Shown: positions 16,701 to 17,354 of the stretch, in pieces
Layout of the letters: every line of letters starts with the position of its first letter
How positions within the stretch are numbered: the first letter of the stretch is position 1
Assembly (NCBI RefSeq): GCF_900540665.1
Contig: NZ_UQGV01000054.1
Location: forward strand, 1 to 17,354
Source: an uncultured Catenibacterium sp.
GTDB lineage: Bacteria; Bacillota_I; Bacilli_A; Erysipelotrichales; Coprobacillaceae
DNA: 17,354 bases
Reading direction: 5' to 3'
The notes under the pieces: generated by a model
Seen by the model: only the letters and a program-made list of their open reading frames with translations
Told to the model about the DNA's origin: nothing
Databases searched by the model: none
Position numbers and translations under genes: made by a program

Positions 16701-17309
16701 CGTGCCTATAAGAAGTATTATGATTTTGAATATCCTTATCCTGTTGAACCTCGAAGTATGGCGGTAACAAGTATGGAAGAAATGAAGAATGATGATACAC
16801 ATTTTGATTTCAGTGATGAAGAAACACACTATCTTGCAACAGATAGAGGAACATTGGTACATAACTTATTGAGTTACTTCAATTTTAAAGAAGATGATCC
16901 TGAAGAGTTGATTCAATCACTCTATGAAAATCAGATGTTTGATGAAGAAGGACTCAAGGTCTTAAATAACTATCTTCCTCATATTAATGATTTTATAAAC
17001 AGTGAAACCTATCAATTAATCAAGGAAGCTGATACTATTTATCAGGAAAAGGCATTTAGATATAAGGATGAAAATGGACTGATCGTCAATGGTATATTTG
17101 ACTTAGTCTTTATCAAAGACAATAAAGTCTATGTACTAGACTATAAGACAGATAGAGTATCAAAAGATAACAGTGATGAAACTCTTATTGATCTCCATCG
17201 TACACAGTTGTCTTATTACTCTAAAGTACTTCAAGAAGTATTCCATACAAATGTACAGGCAATCATCTACTATCTTCATATCAATAAAGCAATTTACTTA
17301 ATAGAGTAG
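13773..17309 (+). CDS. addA: AddA/RexA helicase-nuclease subunit
   Basis: A 1178-aa UvrD/RecB-type helicase fused to a C-terminal RecB-like nuclease, normal in length for AddA. Motor motifs appear in order: Walker A APAGSGKT (23-30), DEYQDTNQ (from D399), GDMKQSIYRFRQADPSIF, the LKFNYRS motif, TIHKSKGLQFPVVF (from about 763) and YVALTRAEKK with R850. The nuclease part has a GTLVHNLL histidine segment, D1110 in NGIFDLVF and D1123/K1125 in VLDYKTDR, so both motor and nuclease look active. Three in-frame ATGs cluster at the start; 13773 is 9 nt from AAAGGAG, while 13764 and 13767 are too close. It overlaps addB by 8 nt, giving coupled translation of the heterodimer. The last 45 nt of the window hold no recognisable gene or terminator. 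Confidence 0.96.
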   Translation: MPKYNKEQQAAIDLRGKTILVSAPAGSGKTRILVARLISLIVNDHYSMDQFLVLTFTKAAGNEMKQRLNVSLHEEAMADHDEETLRHIQEQIQLLPHAYITTFDSFCKTLLEKYGYLIGIMPGFKVNPSPDLIKDQVLDQCLEKWVKEPRFQDYASRHNTKNEFNDLKQTLIDFQNITNSFVDFHQFLNQVHEKYYKFKFFGKKPILEGMAKLYQDCCLKSLSAYNILYRFCEKHDITYFFEADENAKHPAPATALYDYYSDLYKALDMPMSYTVLDGRVSHKIEMSSIKWNELGVDDSVKKQYTKLKADVTEPLKKLKKYFSFTDKFSEYLTYSYVDIYYLLGKNGLLDQFNQAYSEAKKARNELDFHDLEEYATRLLQPDLPVVERLNHTLKEIMVDEYQDTNQIQENLVLKIANYDEQIPMFMVGDMKQSIYRFRQADPSIFQHKFDTFTKLEEMTEYDTNIRIDLKFNYRSEKVVLDSVNYIFDCIMDTAVGGLEYIHGDNAILRYDYEAKGTTLSELKKNHDFDTDVLISHYEKQGDYTKSEVEAHMVAQKIIQMRQDTDYKYHDFAVLMRATTEFITYKKVFERYHIPVNITLSTGLFESNEVISIMTLLKALVNPYDDIAMLSVLHNNFLFSHFTENELLEIRDANDPLYINLTHHTNKKVLHFLEVFDDLRNTAMTSSPYETLKKCLKETGYQAFVSQLMNGEQRSANLDILLETFRTNKEYPYLKDYLELLDSSSSQAPGFIASDENDAVEFMTIHKSKGLQFPVVFVSAMQKKFNSSDEKAEIIISQHDGVAGSVARKEKSPFGKILCKYEHPYLKMLKMFIRQETVNEEMRILYVALTRAEKKLILTGTIKDEEEIISIARKVQANDTDPTLIRGQGVVYNLAMRSTNNYLDWVLMALLRHKDFQKDIRQAIPEIIPYLSLDRSSFEELENDDTYLARFHCVIQDSSETINRIPAYAKIKATNQYRAYKKYYDFEYPYPVEPRSMAVTSMEEMKNDDTHFDFSDEETHYLATDRGTLVHNLLSYFNFKEDDPEELIQSLYENQMFDEEGLKVLNNYLPHINDFINSETYQLIKEADTIYQEKAFRYKDENGLIVNGIFDLVFIKDNKVYVLDYKTDRVSKDNSDETLIDLHRTQLSYYSKVLQEVFHTNVQAIIYYLHINKAIYLIE

Positions 17310-17354
17310 ACAAGAAACAATGTTAATATTGGAATTAATCATTATTTCTGCGCC

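Overview
The window is a compact, AT-rich chromosomal stretch that reads as a low-GC Firmicute. Strong AGGAGG-type ribosome binding sites, extended -10 promoters (TGATATAAT), short gaps, AddAB rather than RecBCD, and an ammonia-type asparagine synthetase all fit. My best guess is an Erysipelotrichia-like gut bacterium (Catenibacterium/Holdemanella type). That placement comes from general resemblance, not from a search. I see no phage, insertion sequence, CRISPR array, rRNA or tRNA.

The genes diverge around 7928-8109. Everything to the left is on the minus strand and everything to the right on the plus strand. Reading leftwards from the divergence point: thrC and thrB (threonine synthase and homoserine kinase, 2 nt apart) follow a good sigma-A promoter. 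Next is an intrinsic terminator squeezed just before the ribosome binding site of a PHP-family histidinol-phosphatase-like gene. After a second terminator comes a small Imm35/YrhB-like gene and about 380 bp of apparent gene debris containing two diverged copies of one 91-bp sequence. Beyond it lies a tight four-gene cluster: an 83-aa unknown, a 406-aa unknown, a membrane-anchored alpha/beta-hydrolase-fold protein whose expected nucleophile serine is glutamate, and a GH1 6-phospho-beta-glycosidase ending in an intrinsic terminator. At the extreme left edge a near-consensus promoter starts a transcript that opens with a stable hairpin and leaves the window.

Reading rightwards: asnA (aspartate-ammonia ligase), nadE (glutamine-dependent NAD+ synthetase), then addB-addA, the overlapping pair encoding the recombinational-repair helicase-nuclease. 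asnA and nadE each end in an intrinsic terminator, and each of the three units has its own promoter-like -10 element. AddB is about 300 residues shorter than the Bacillus protein and lacks a Walker A motif, but keeps the four iron-sulfur cysteines and the nuclease site.

Most of the window is housekeeping: amino-acid and NAD synthesis, DNA repair, and phospho-glycoside hydrolysis. The parts most likely to hold something undescribed are the 83-aa / 406-aa / pseudo-hydrolase cluster, the gene-debris region at 4203-4442, and the partial structured RNA at the left edge.
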